Positions 54,967-64,000 of a stretch of 64,000 nt of DNA are shown here, in pieces. The stretch covers positions 42,571,537 to 42,635,536 of the forward strand of contig CM043966.1 in NCBI GenBank assembly GCA_014529385.2, given 5' to 3'. Within the stretch, counting starts at the first letter, position 1; every line of letters starts with the position of its first letter. Under the pieces are notes generated by a model. It saw only the letters and a program-made list of their open reading frames with translations. It did not search any database and was not told the DNA's origin. This stretch comes from Adiantum capillus-veneris. Its lineage: Eukaryota; Streptophyta; Polypodiopsida; Polypodiales; Pteridaceae. Both the position numbers and the translations under genes were made by a program.

Positions 54967-56160
54967 TACAAAACGTGGTAAAAGATCACGGTAAACATTT
55001 TGAGATTTTCATAGTGTCCAATTATGCTTCTACACCTGGGTCAATTAAGCTCGGTGATTCTTATCAACTTGAGACATGTGGCATTGGACATGTGAAGTTG
55101 TGTATGCACAATGGTACTGAGTTCATGTTGTGAGATGTTAGAAATGTGCCACAGCTAACAAAAATCTTGGTTTTAGCAAGACAGCATAATGATCTTGGAT
55201 GCACTACAATGTTTGGCAATTGTTCTTGGATGATCATTGATCAAAAAAGGTAACTTGATTATGCTCAAAGGCCAAAATTCTATTTCATTATATTCCTTGT
55301 ATGTTTTTTTTGTGAAAGAGAACTCTATCTACGTACTTGATCTACCTTCTACTGAGTTGTGGCATAGCCAGCTATCGTATGAGTCAAAAGGTTATGAAGC
55401 AATTACAGTGTTTTGGTTATATCCCTATGTTACAACTATTCCGTGTAGAGTTTGGGTGAGCATTTCATATACAGGTTATAGACTAGGCTTACCCTCATTG
55501 CCTTTAGATTGAAAGTTAGGGAATCCTCTAGATTTATTACATAGTGATCTATACGGGCCTATGCCACATAAGTCTCTAGGGAGCATTGTATTTCTTGACT
55601 TTCATAGGTGTATCTACTTGAAAGGTGTGATTCTACCTCTTGAAGAGGAAAGATAAAGTCCTTAGTGTCCTCCAAAAGTTTGTAGCCATGGTAGAAGACC
55701 TGTTAGGCAAGAAGTTGAAGACTTTCTACATTGACCATGGGTGGGGGAGAGTACGTCTCCACGGATTTTAAGGACTTTTGTAGCAAACAAGGCATTAGGA
55801 GGCGGTTTACTACGCCATACACACCTGCTCAAAGTGGAGTTGTTGAGTGAATGAATAGAACTAACTATTCATGAGAAAGTCCCTTCCATGCTATCTATGA
55901 AAAATTTACCTCAAGATTTTTGAGGAGAGTCTATCATGATAGCAGTGCATACAATCAATAGGTTGCCTAGTACACTGTTGAACTACAAGATTTTACAAGA
56001 GATGTAGACAGGCAAGAAGCCTAATTATGATAAATAATATGTTTGAGGCATTCTCACATGTGCCTAAAGTGCTTAGAAAGAAATTGGACCCCAAGTCACA
56101 CAAATGCTTCTTCATTGGCTATGGTCAAGATGGAGAGATGGGTTATCGTGTCTAGCACCC
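54967..56160 (+). pseudogene. Protease and integrase fragments of copia I
   Basis: LGDSYQLETCGIGHVKLCMH and VRNVPQLTK are the C-terminal half of copia protease. Next come LIMLKGQNSISLYSLYVFFV and PSTELWHSQLSYESKG, the pre-integrase segment (normally ELWH.RLGH). Integrase pieces LLHSDLYGPMPHKSLGS (first core Asp), then a segment resembling R.TTPYTPQQNGV.ER but frameshifted near 55800-55850, are visible. Stops occur throughout. Confidence 0.65.
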
Positions 56161-56166
56161 GAAATC

Positions 56167-56672
56167 TTAGAAAGTTGTTTGCAGCACACAAGTGATCTTT
56201 AGTGAATCAAAGATGCAAAAATAGCAAGTGAAGTGATCTTTAATGAATCAAAGATGCACAAATAGCACGTTGAGTATTGTAGAGTGAGTTTCAAGGATGG
56301 AGCCTCAAGTCCAATTACAAAAATAGCTCAACCTACTAGCAATGTACCTACCACTAGTAGTGCTCTAGAGAGAGCTAGTGATACTTCTGAGAAAACAGAG
56401 TCCAGCAGTCAAGTAGTGAGGAGATATACACATAAATCTTAGAGAGTCGTTTGCAGCACACAAGTGATCTTTAGTGAACCAAAGATGCAAAAATAGCAGT
56501 GAAGTGATCTTTAATGAATCAAGTGATCTTTAATGAATCAAAGATGCACAAATAGAACGTTGAGTATTGTAGAGTGAGTTTCAAGGATGGAGCCTCAAGT
56601 CCAATTACAAAAATAGCTCAGCCTACTAGCAGTGTACCTACCACTAGTAGTGCTCCAGAGAGAGCTAGTAGA
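56167..56672 (+). repeat. Tandem duplication of about 270 bp in copia I
   Basis: The block from CTTAGAAAGTTGTTTGCAGC (56167) to GAGAGAGCTAGT recurs from CTTAGAGAGTCGTTTGCAGC (about 56438). Within each copy the GTGATCTTTA.TGAATCAAAG phrase is itself repeated two or three times. It lies between integrase and RT. Confidence 0.85.
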
Positions 56673-56693
56673 AAGTAGAGTCTAGGAGTCATT

Positions 56694-57592
56694 GTGAGGA
56701 GATATACACATGTATATTGTGCCCCTGAGAGATTTCAACCAAGATTAGACTATTGTGCCCCTGAGAAATTTCATCCAAGAGTAGACTATCTATTGGTCAC
56801 TAACTACGGAGAGCCTGCCTACTATCAAGAGGCTATTGAGATGGAAGATAGCATGAAGTGGGAGCAACCAATGCAATCTAAGTATAACTTGATTGTGACA
56901 AAAGAGACTTGGTCATTCACGAAGTTTCCAGAGGGCAAATAAACCTTGCCTTGAAAATGTGTGTATAAGCAGAAGTACATGGCAAAAGAACCCAAGCCTA
57001 AATATAAGGCTAGATTTGGTTGCTAAGGGATTCAAGCAGAAGAAGGTGTGGAATTTGAAGAGATTTTCTCTCCAGTAGTTTAGTTGATTGCTTTGTGTCT
57101 TATTCATTACATGGAATTCATCCAGATGGATGTGAAGACATCATTTCTTCACGGGGATCTTGATGAGGATGTCTACATGAAACAACCAGAAGGATTTGAA
57201 GTCAACCTAAGAAGCTTACAGGTGCAGAACTGGCATGTAGATTGCATAAGGTGTTATATGGCCTAAAACAAGGTTCAAGGTAGTGGTACATGAAGTTTGA
57301 AAAGTACATGTAGTGTCAAGGGTATGAAAGGATCCAAGAAGATCACTGCTTGTATACACAGAAGTTGAGTGATGGTTTACTTATTATCTTGATACTTTAT
57401 GTTGATGATATGCTCATTGCCGAGAAGTCTAAAGACAATTAAAAAAGTCACTTAGTACACAGTTTTGTATGAAAGATTTAGGAGATGCAAGTCACTTTCT
57501 TGGTATACATATCAAGAGGAGTAGAAAGCATGGAATACTGAAGTTGTCTGAGGAAACGTATATCCACGAGGTCTTGCAACATTTTAATATGA
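56694..57592 (+). pseudogene. RT of copia I
   Basis: The sequence includes EPAYYQEAIEMEDSMKWEQP followed by MQSKYNL, YKARFGC, VEFEEIFSPVV, MEFIQMDVKTSFLHGDLDED and VYMKQPEGFEV (the copia hallmark Q.DV..AFL.G.L.E.VYM.QPEGF), then, in another frame, LYVDDMLIAEKS with the catalytic DD. MKDLGDASHFLGIHIKRSRK and LSEETYIHEVLQHFNMR follow. Several stops and shifts occur. It ends at the poly-G run. Confidence 0.85.
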
Positions 57593-57597
57593 GGGGG

Positions 57598-57652
<55 letters not shown>
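57593..57652. repeat. Poly-G run: 7 G, one A, 52 G
   Basis: Fifty-two uninterrupted G follow a GGGGGGGA at 57593-57600, between the codons for FNMR and the continuation of copia RT/RNase H. The homologous codons normally found there are absent, so sequence is missing as well as inserted. It could be a real homopolymer or an assembly or base-calling artefact. Confidence 0.98.
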
Positions 57653-57656
<4 letters not shown>

Positions 57657-58300
57657 TTGAGTACCCCACTATAGCTATATGCAAACTTCGCAAGAATGAT
57701 GCTCCCAAGTATGATGGTGCATAAAGCACTAGGAAGCAGTGAAGCACATCTTGAGATATTTGAAAGGTATGGTCGATAAGTGCTTACACTTTGGGAATTG
57801 TGATGCATCCATTGTGGGTTACATAGATGTGGATTATGCGAATGGTGCGGATAGTGAAATATCCACATTTGGCTACGTATTCCTATTTGCTAGAGTATTC
57901 ATGTCATGGAGATCATGTCTCCAAGATTGTACATCACCTTCCACCATAGACACAGAGTATGTGGCATTTTTTTATGCTAGCAAGGAAGCTATTTGGTTAG
58001 CTCGCCTAGTGGGAGATCTTGTCATTACTCAGCCTCCAATGTTGGGCCGGTGGGGGGGCCGGTGGTCCCCTGCCCCCAATTGTACCTAGCTAGGTATGCA
58101 TTGTGATAGTTAGTCAGAGTGTGATTTCATTAATGAAGAACCCCGTGTTTCACTCCAAGTCAAAACACATAGAAGTTTGTTATCATGTGATATGTGACAT
58201 ATTGGCTAAGTTAGTCAAGGTACATACAAATGACAACCTTGCAAATACTCTCATGAAGAGCCTACCCTCAGAGCAGTTTGCACATTGCATGTAGATGATG
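57653..58300 (+). pseudogene. RNase H of copia I
   Basis: The frame 57739-58089 gives KHILRYLKGMVDKCLHFGNC, VGYIDVDYANGADSEISTFG (the conserved Y.DADWA...D.R.S.G element with its Asp) and TEYVAFFYASKEAIWLARLV. The frame from 58103 gives NPVFHSKSKHIEVCYHVICD, then KVHTNDNLANTLMKSLP, the typical copia C-terminus. Stops separate the two, and a G/C-rich stretch at about 58046-58075 disrupts the junction. Confidence 0.85.
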
Positions 58301-58662
58301 GGTGTAGGTTCAAACCACTTGAATTGTTCATGGTTGTACATGTTGTACATACATAAGCCACTTGGGACACACTGGCCTTCAAGTGGGATATTTTTAGGGT
58401 TCAAGCCAACTGGCCAAACACCCATATGAGTGATCGTACTACCTTATCTATTCTTTAGTAAGGAAGAACAATAAGGAGAGGTGAGGGGTTAATCCTCACA
58501 TAGAGCTCCATCAATATTGTGTGCACCTCACCTGCACTACTCGCACTTATGCACGCAACACACGTGCACTCACATTACACAATCAATTATCCAAACTAAG
58601 CTATCATTTCTAGTTTGTAGTTGTTTGTACACACTAACTCGCTAGTACGACACAATGCCAAA
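58301..58662 (+). other. 3' end / probable LTR of copia I
   Basis: AAGTGGGATA near 58381 fits the copia polypurine tract and is followed by CA-rich sequence of LTR type. No second copy is present, so the call is by position and composition. It ends where H's LTR begins. Confidence 0.4.
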
Positions 58663-60216
58663 TGTCATAAAATATAATATCTAACCAACCCCAATGATTT
58701 TCTCAAATTAAATTGATCATTTAATGTGGGAGAATAAACAAGAACAAGGGGTAGAATGTAGACATGTGCTTATGGATCTATCTCAACATGGGGCCAAGTT
58801 TAAAGGGGTCCAAATGAGAGATGGTATGTCAAAGAGCAAGGCTAGCTAATGGTGCTTAAAGACCTTAGGGTTAGCTTCATTAAAGACCTCCAAAGGTTAG
58901 TGATAAAAGTCCTCTGACCTTAGGCAACAAGCTAGGATTGTGCTTGATGTGGGAACCCAGCCAAAGCTTGAGATGCTTGTTGTGCTTGATGACTATGGTG
59001 CTTGAGATGCTTGTCGTGCTTGATGTCTAAGATTCTTGAGGTGATTTTTGTGCTTGACGTGCTTGACGTGCTAGGGCTGAGCTTGATGTGGGAACCTTGT
59101 TCAAACATGAGGGCTTAAGGTGTTCCAAAAGTCAACAAGGATCCCTACAAGGAGGGGGCGAGCCCTACAAGTATAGGCAAGAGAGAGAACACACACACCC
59201 TCACACAAAGCAAGCCTAGTCCAAGGAGGCAACAAGGACACATGTCAAGTTCCTCTCCATGTTGCCCTCATAAGGTACCTAAAGCCCATAGATTGGCCTC
59301 AAGGGGTCCAATGATAATCTAGCTAATTTAATGCATTTATCAAGTACTCTCTCTCAAATGGAAAAGGGGGACACTTGTCCAAATGCTACCATGGTTGCTC
59401 GATATGCACTATGCATGTGATTGACTAGGATTGGAGGGGTCCAATCAAATGCAGGCTTTAGCTACAATGAGGGGTCGACCAAATCAAGCTGGGGTTGTGC
59501 TTGGGGGTTATAATTTCTCTCACACACTCTCACATGCCCATTCTCACTTGGACAAAGTTCAAGAACTCCATCTCCTTCTCCAAGCTTGTTGAGAAGTTGA
59601 GAGCCTACACCAACCCTCTTGGCTATGGAATGCAAATCCAACCAAGAGCCATGCTTCAATGCTTAAGCTTGCCATCTTCTTCATCATCATTATTATGCTA
59701 TTATGGTATGATATGCAAGAAGAGTGATGATAAGTGAGGAACTACTCTTTCTCGTATGTTACTTCTTCTTCCTTTTCCGTACCCTCATTCCCCGCTAGCT
59801 CTCTCCACCTTTGAAGGTGTTTAAGGCCTTGGGACTGAGTTCAGGGATGGTTAATGCTTTTACAAAGTTTATGTTATGCTCTGATGCATGAAGCTCTCCA
59901 TCTTCATTGCATCACCTAGGACACAAGGAACGCAAAGATTGTATTGTACCAAGTCTCTCTTGATGGGAGAATCTATAATACAAAAGCCTATTGGAGGGGG
60001 GACCAGCTCCACATAATCTGGTCCTTAACTGTGTCATGTTTTCTAATTCTCTCTCTTGCAACAATATTTTTCATGCCAAGTTAATTAAGTATAATGGTTA
60101 TGTTGCTACCACTAATTAAGTTCACCCTCTACGTTCTCAAAGTACCCTCATGAAAATGCTCACTCTAATTCTCTTGATTCCGCTATTCTCAAAGTTCATA
60201 GGCCATTTTCATTACA
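58663..60216 (+). repeat. 5' LTR of element H
   Basis: It begins TGTCATAAAATA and ends ATTACA, giving TG...CA termini, and is directly followed by the primer-binding site, which fixes its 3' end. It shares landmarks with LTR B (24061-25578, minus) and the truncated LTR A (448-1478). Confidence 0.8.
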
Positions 60217-60217
60217 T

Positions 60218-60229
60218 TGGTATCAGAGC
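60218..60229 (+). other. Primer-binding site (initiator tRNA-Met)
   Basis: TGGTATCAGAGC, one base after the LTR end, is the standard complement of the 3' end of plant initiator methionine tRNA. It primes minus-strand synthesis in many plant Ty3/gypsy and copia elements. Confidence 0.9.
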
Positions 60230-60575
60230 TATTGGTTTCTCTTTTCTTGCTTAAGAAGAGAGGTCCTTAAGTTGTCCATGAAAGTTTGGACATGTTCATT
60301 GCAATACGATAAGTGAGACATGGATCTATTATCTTGGTTGGGAAGGACTTAGTTTGAGGTACACCATTGGGAAATATAGTCTTAATAATGGAGTCTCTCG
60401 AGGCTTGCCTTTGGCTTAACCATTATTGAGCTACGAGCAAGCTCAACAGGAACCATAATCAATCGTGCAATGTTAGACACTCTCCACCAGTCTTTGCAAT
60501 CAATAGTGTCTAAACCATGGGTGTGGCTACTTGAGAACTAATTTTCAAAGGTAAAGAAGAGTAGCGACTAAGGTT

Positions 60576-62030
60576 TTGAGGGTACCAAAGCACAAAGTAA
60601 TTCTATACATAAGTTTTATTAACATGCTTGACAATAACCAAGAGAATAGAATGAGCATTGATAACTTTGATTCTGCACATGAAGGTGCTAATGATGATGC
60701 CCCCATGCTTGTTAATTATCCTGTTACTAGGTTGCATCAAGCTATGGGCAACTTTGCTTTGCAAGTCGAAGTTACCCAACAACTTCATGCTTATGGGATT
60801 TCCCTTCCTCTCCAAGAGGAGAGAGAGCTTAGGAGGCCTCTTGATGAGACTCCCAAAGGAAAAATCTCTCCCATAAGAGAGGAGGAATCCAAAGAATAAG
60901 AAAGAATCAAATCCCTAAGTTCCTCTGAAGTTGTGGCTCCACGAAGACGGCGGTCTAGACGGTCGCCAACTCCTCTCAAGAGGAAAAGGTCAACCCATAT
61001 TCTTTTTCCTCGTCACTTTGAAAAGGAAGAGAGGAAACAAAGGAAGAAAAAGGCAAGAAAGAGGTCATCCTCTTCTCCTTATTCTTCACCTTCCTCCTCT
61101 TTTGACAAAAGCGACAGCTATTCTCCTAGAGAATACAAGAGGAGAGGCCATCGCAAATCCCACCCTACATGGAGAAGGTCCCAAAAGCTCAAGAAATTCA
61201 AAGAGGGAGGAAAGAGTATCTCTTTTCTCACCTATGATGGCACCTTTGGTGCTACTGACAAAGTATTGGCCTTCATCCAGCAATCTGATGCGTCCTTTGG
61301 AGAGACGATGGCGTCATAGAGTTCCTCCAAGCTACACCATGTGTCTATGCACTTCCAGATATGTGCTCATCAATGGTGGTCTAGCCTTCGTGGAAATGGC
61401 AAATCCCCAAAGAGATGGAAAACTTTACGACTTTTCATCATGAAGCAATTGCTTGCAAGCGATGCAAAGGACAAGGTGCTTACCAAAAGGTGGAGTTTGA
61501 AGCTGCTCTCCAATGAGTATATCCACAAATATGTGGACAAGTTTTGGGATTTACATCTCAAGGCTACCGACTTTCATGATAGACTTTTCCGAGCAAAAGT
61601 GACAATTTTGTGCGGGATTACTTGAAGAAATGGCCGAGTACGTCAACTCTCAACAGCCTGGTTCTATCACTGAAGTAATCCACCACAGTATGGTTTCTTC
61701 GTTCGTCAATTTCGAACAAGGGGCTAGAAGGAATGCCAAGCCCATGGAAAGCAAAGACAAAAGTGATGCAAAGGGGAAAACAATACCCAAAATTCTTCCC
61801 ATGGCAATCCAACAACAGCAACAACAACAACATTTTGTCCAAGGAGAAGGGACTTTACAAAGGTAAAAATAAAATCTCGCCTGAAGAGCTTGAAGCTTTT
61901 CGTAAGGACCACAAATGTTTGAAGTGTGGGGAGCAAGGACATGGTTACCGTTCTTCCCCCAAAAGAGATGCCCGCAATGAGACTCCTAGAACTTCAACGA
62001 TCGAAGCTCCAAAAGAGGATGCCCATTGCA
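60576..62030 (+). pseudogene. gag of element H, multiply frameshifted
   Basis: An N-terminal piece (60576-60899) is followed by an Arg/Ser-rich basic piece (60933-61319: KRKRSTHILFPRHFEKEERK and a Ser-rich tract), the Gag core (FLTYDGTFGATDKVLAFIQQ then MHFQICAHQWWSSLRGNGKS and WKTLRLFIMKQLLASDAKDK and YIHKYVDKFWDLHLKATDF), and a knuckle-like CLKCGEQGHGYRSSP in which the final Cys is Ser. Stops at 60897, 61317 and 61623 and several frame changes separate the pieces. Confidence 0.75.
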
Positions 62031-63388
62031 AAGGATCACCTCTCTCCTATGCTTGGGGGAAGGTAAGGGAGAATGATGCCTTCATCTTCATATCAACGGA
62101 GTTGGCCACTAAGTTGGGCATTCAAGCTTTTGAGGTGGGAGATATTGTAACTGCCGATGGAGCTTTCAAGCGACAGCAGCCTTTGTTTCTCCCTTGATTG
62201 GGAAGTTGAGGCTTCATGTCCAAATCTATGTCAACAAAGAAGGCTTTTCATCTCTCCTGTCCAACATGAGGATGTTATCCTAGGGGCACCATGGTTCAAC
62301 CGCATGACTGCCAACATGAAGTTCCCTAAAAGGAGAATCTACTTCACCTACAGGGAAATGAGCATGTATATAGATGCTAGTGAGTTCGGTCGTACTATAC
62401 CACTTGTAAATTCTCTTGCTTTTGACAAATCAATGAAAAGCTAAGTTTTTGCGTACATGATTTTTGTCAAAGAGTCCCTAAAAGGTCCTAATGTTTCATC
62501 AAATGTAAATGGTAGGAATCAAGAAGAATTAGACTTGTCTAATTTTCTAAATGGATTCCAAGATGTGTTCATGGATGATATCCCTATGGACTTACCTCCA
62601 AAACAAGGGGATGGTGACCATCAAATTGAGCTCCTACCAGGAAGCTCACCGCCTAAGAAGCCTCCTTATCAAGTTTTCCAAGGTCAACAAGAGGAGATCA
62701 TGAGGCAAGTACAAGAATTGGTAGACAAAGGGATGGTGAGGCCTTGCTCCTCTCCCTTTTGTTCTCCAATCCTTTTAGGGGGAAAAAAATATGGTACATA
62801 CCGCATGTGTGTGGACTATTGAGCGCTAAACCATATCACTATCAAAAATAGATTTCTGGTATTGTGGGTAGAAGATATGTTTGATAAGCTACAAGGTTTG
62901 ACCTACTTCAATAGAATTGACCTTAAAAGTGGCTATTATCAAATAAGGATAGTGAATGAAGATATCCTAAAGACCGCGTTCCCATACAACATTTGGTCTT
63001 TATGAATATCCCGTCATGCCTTTTTGCTTGACTAATGCACCGCCCACATTGAATCGTTTGATGGAGAAAATATTTAGACCCTACAGCAAATTTACTGGAG
63101 TGTTCTTTGACAATATCATCATCTACTCCAAGTCCTTGGAGGAACACAAGCAACACCTCCATGTAATGTTTCAAGCTTTGAGGGAGAACAAGCTTTTTAT
63201 CGATCAAAAGAAGAGTGAATTTCTCCTTCAAGAGATTCAATACTTAGCTCATATTATCTCTCAAGATGGTATCCTTATGGATCCATCAAAGTTGAAGGTG
63301 ATAAAAGCATGGCCTAATCCAAGGAACCTACATGAGCTAAGAAGCTTTATTAGTATGTGTGCATACTATAGACACTTCATAGCCGATG
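62031..63388 (+). pseudogene. Protease and RT of element H, damaged
   Basis: The protease region runs DAFIFISTELATKLGIQAF: the stretch that should hold the catalytic Asp-x-Gly is deleted. The region [20 protein letters not shown] follows. RT shows LSNFLNGFQDVFMDDIPMDL, MVRPCSSPFCSPILLGGKKY, MCVDY followed by a TGA at 62819-62821, [17 protein letters not shown], and MPFCLTNAPPTLNRLM then FFDNIIIYSK, where the second catalytic Asp is Asn. It ends ...SMCAYYRHFIAD at the next insertion. Confidence 0.8.
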
Positions 63389-64000
63389 TGAGCGGGATGG
63401 AAACACACAGAACGCCTCTATAATGACCCGACACACACTCTTGGGATAATACACACACACACCATGGGGCACTACTCAGCTTACACAACACACCTGGCCG
63501 AGATAGGACACAACGATGGAGTGAGAGGAGAGAGACTATCCACTTGCCCACTCCACACAGAGATACACACACACACACACACCCAAAAAACTCAGCTCAA
63601 AAGAGGAGAATTTCTGATGTTTAGATACAATAGATCTTGGGCCAACACCAATGGGGCAAATAGCGCACACAATATGGGTAAAATAAGCCAAATACAATCA
63701 CAAACTAGAGCAGAAACTTCTCTCATAGGAGAAACTTACACAGAAAAACAGCAGAAAAAGAGTGAGAAATTTGGCAAAATGGACAGCGCCAACGCGTCCG
63801 GAACGGCCCAAAACCCCAGTCTACAATGTCAAAGTGCTCAAATCCGACTTCGGATGAGCAGTTTACGGCCAAAACAGGCTCCAAAAACCCCAAAAACACA
63901 CCTGCGACTGTTCCTCCTCTCTTCTCCACGTTTTTTCTGGTCTTCTCTCTTTTTTTTCAGTTCCCACACTTAGATTTATTACTTGGGCACCCTTGGCCTT
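63389..64000. mobile_element. LTR-like insertion in H, running off the window
   Basis: From TGAGCGGGATGGAAACAC the H reading is lost and CA-rich sequence follows. Its style (ACACACCCGACACAC near the start, TCTATAATG at about 63418, and CTCTCC tracts) resembles the left end of LTRs E and F read on the plus strand, which start TGGAGAGG and TGAGGCGG. It is therefore probably an LTR of a minus-strand element. The 169-codon ORF at 63464-63973 has no recognisable product. Confidence 0.5.

Larger units (their letters stand above)
54967..58662 (+). mobile_element. Decayed Ty1/copia element I
   Basis: The plus-strand order is protease, integrase, RT, RNase H, then a probable polypurine tract (TTCAAGTGGGATA near 58377) and LTR-like sequence up to the start of H's LTR at 58663. 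Protease-integrase-RT order is diagnostic of Ty1/copia. Many stops, a tandem duplication and a long poly-G run make it non-functional. No LTR pair is identified. Confidence 0.7.
58663..63388 (+). mobile_element. Chromovirus-family Ty3/gypsy element H, 3'-truncated
   Basis: 5' LTR (58663-60216), tRNA-iMet primer-binding site, gag, protease and RT are present in order on the plus strand. After the RT thumb the element is cut by an LTR starting at about 63389 that runs off the window, so RNase H, integrase and the 3' LTR are not seen. The RT, gag and LTR match elements A, B and C. Frameshifts and stops make it non-functional. Confidence 0.8.

Noticed and set aside
57478-57868. Pro-rich and Gly-rich ORFs across the G run
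   Set aside because: The repeats are only the translation of the poly-G run.
1-64000. CRISPR array, rRNA or tRNA genes, bacterial operons
   Set aside because: No regular spaced repeats, no rRNA-like stretch and no foldable tRNA were seen; all context is eukaryotic mobile DNA.

Overview
The window reads as nuclear, intergenic DNA of a land plant with a large, retrotransposon-rich genome. The evidence is Tat-like Ty3/gypsy elements with a second RNase H, chromoviruses with a chromodomain, Ty1/copia relics, an En/Spm (CACTA) transposase relic with introns, a decayed pentatricopeptide-repeat (PPR) pseudogene, and long (TC)n tracts. I cannot name the species, and I see no intact host gene. Almost every real ORF belongs to a mobile element, and many elements sit inside others.

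Layout. 1-120: GTCGCTA-rich repeat. 121-1478: chromovirus RNase H fused to part of its LTR. 1479-6340: unassigned DNA, a 400-bp tandem duplication, and an antisense PPR relic carrying an LTR-like insertion with two strong hairpins. 6900-15180: minus-strand retroelement relic 'K', split by a gag-only LTR element 'E' (8369-14161). 15181-about 21500: plus-strand relative 'D' of K with its own LTR pair. 22291-22900: gag relic. 24061-27823: minus-strand chromovirus 'B'. 27824-35226: decayed plus-strand Tat-like element 'G'. 35227-48231: chromovirus-like 'C', split by the intact minus-strand Tat-like element 'F' (35780-47063). 48232-about 50555: minus-strand copia 'J'. 51060-53960: CACTA relic. 54967-58662: copia 'I' with a 52-G run. 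58663-63388: chromovirus-family 'H' with LTR and tRNA-iMet primer site. 63389-64000: start of another LTR that runs off the window.

The best candidate for a functional element is F. It has two 2.7-kb LTRs about 98-99% identical by eye, a primer-binding site, a polypurine tract, and one uninterrupted 1760-codon gag-pol ORF with recognisable catalytic residues for protease, RT, the second RNase H and integrase.

The least expected feature is a pair of small ORFs (69-72 codons) between the 5' LTR and gag of F. The same pair is found upstream of gag in the diverged element G, but in the opposite order. The two ORFs in each pair also resemble each other. I do not recognise their family.
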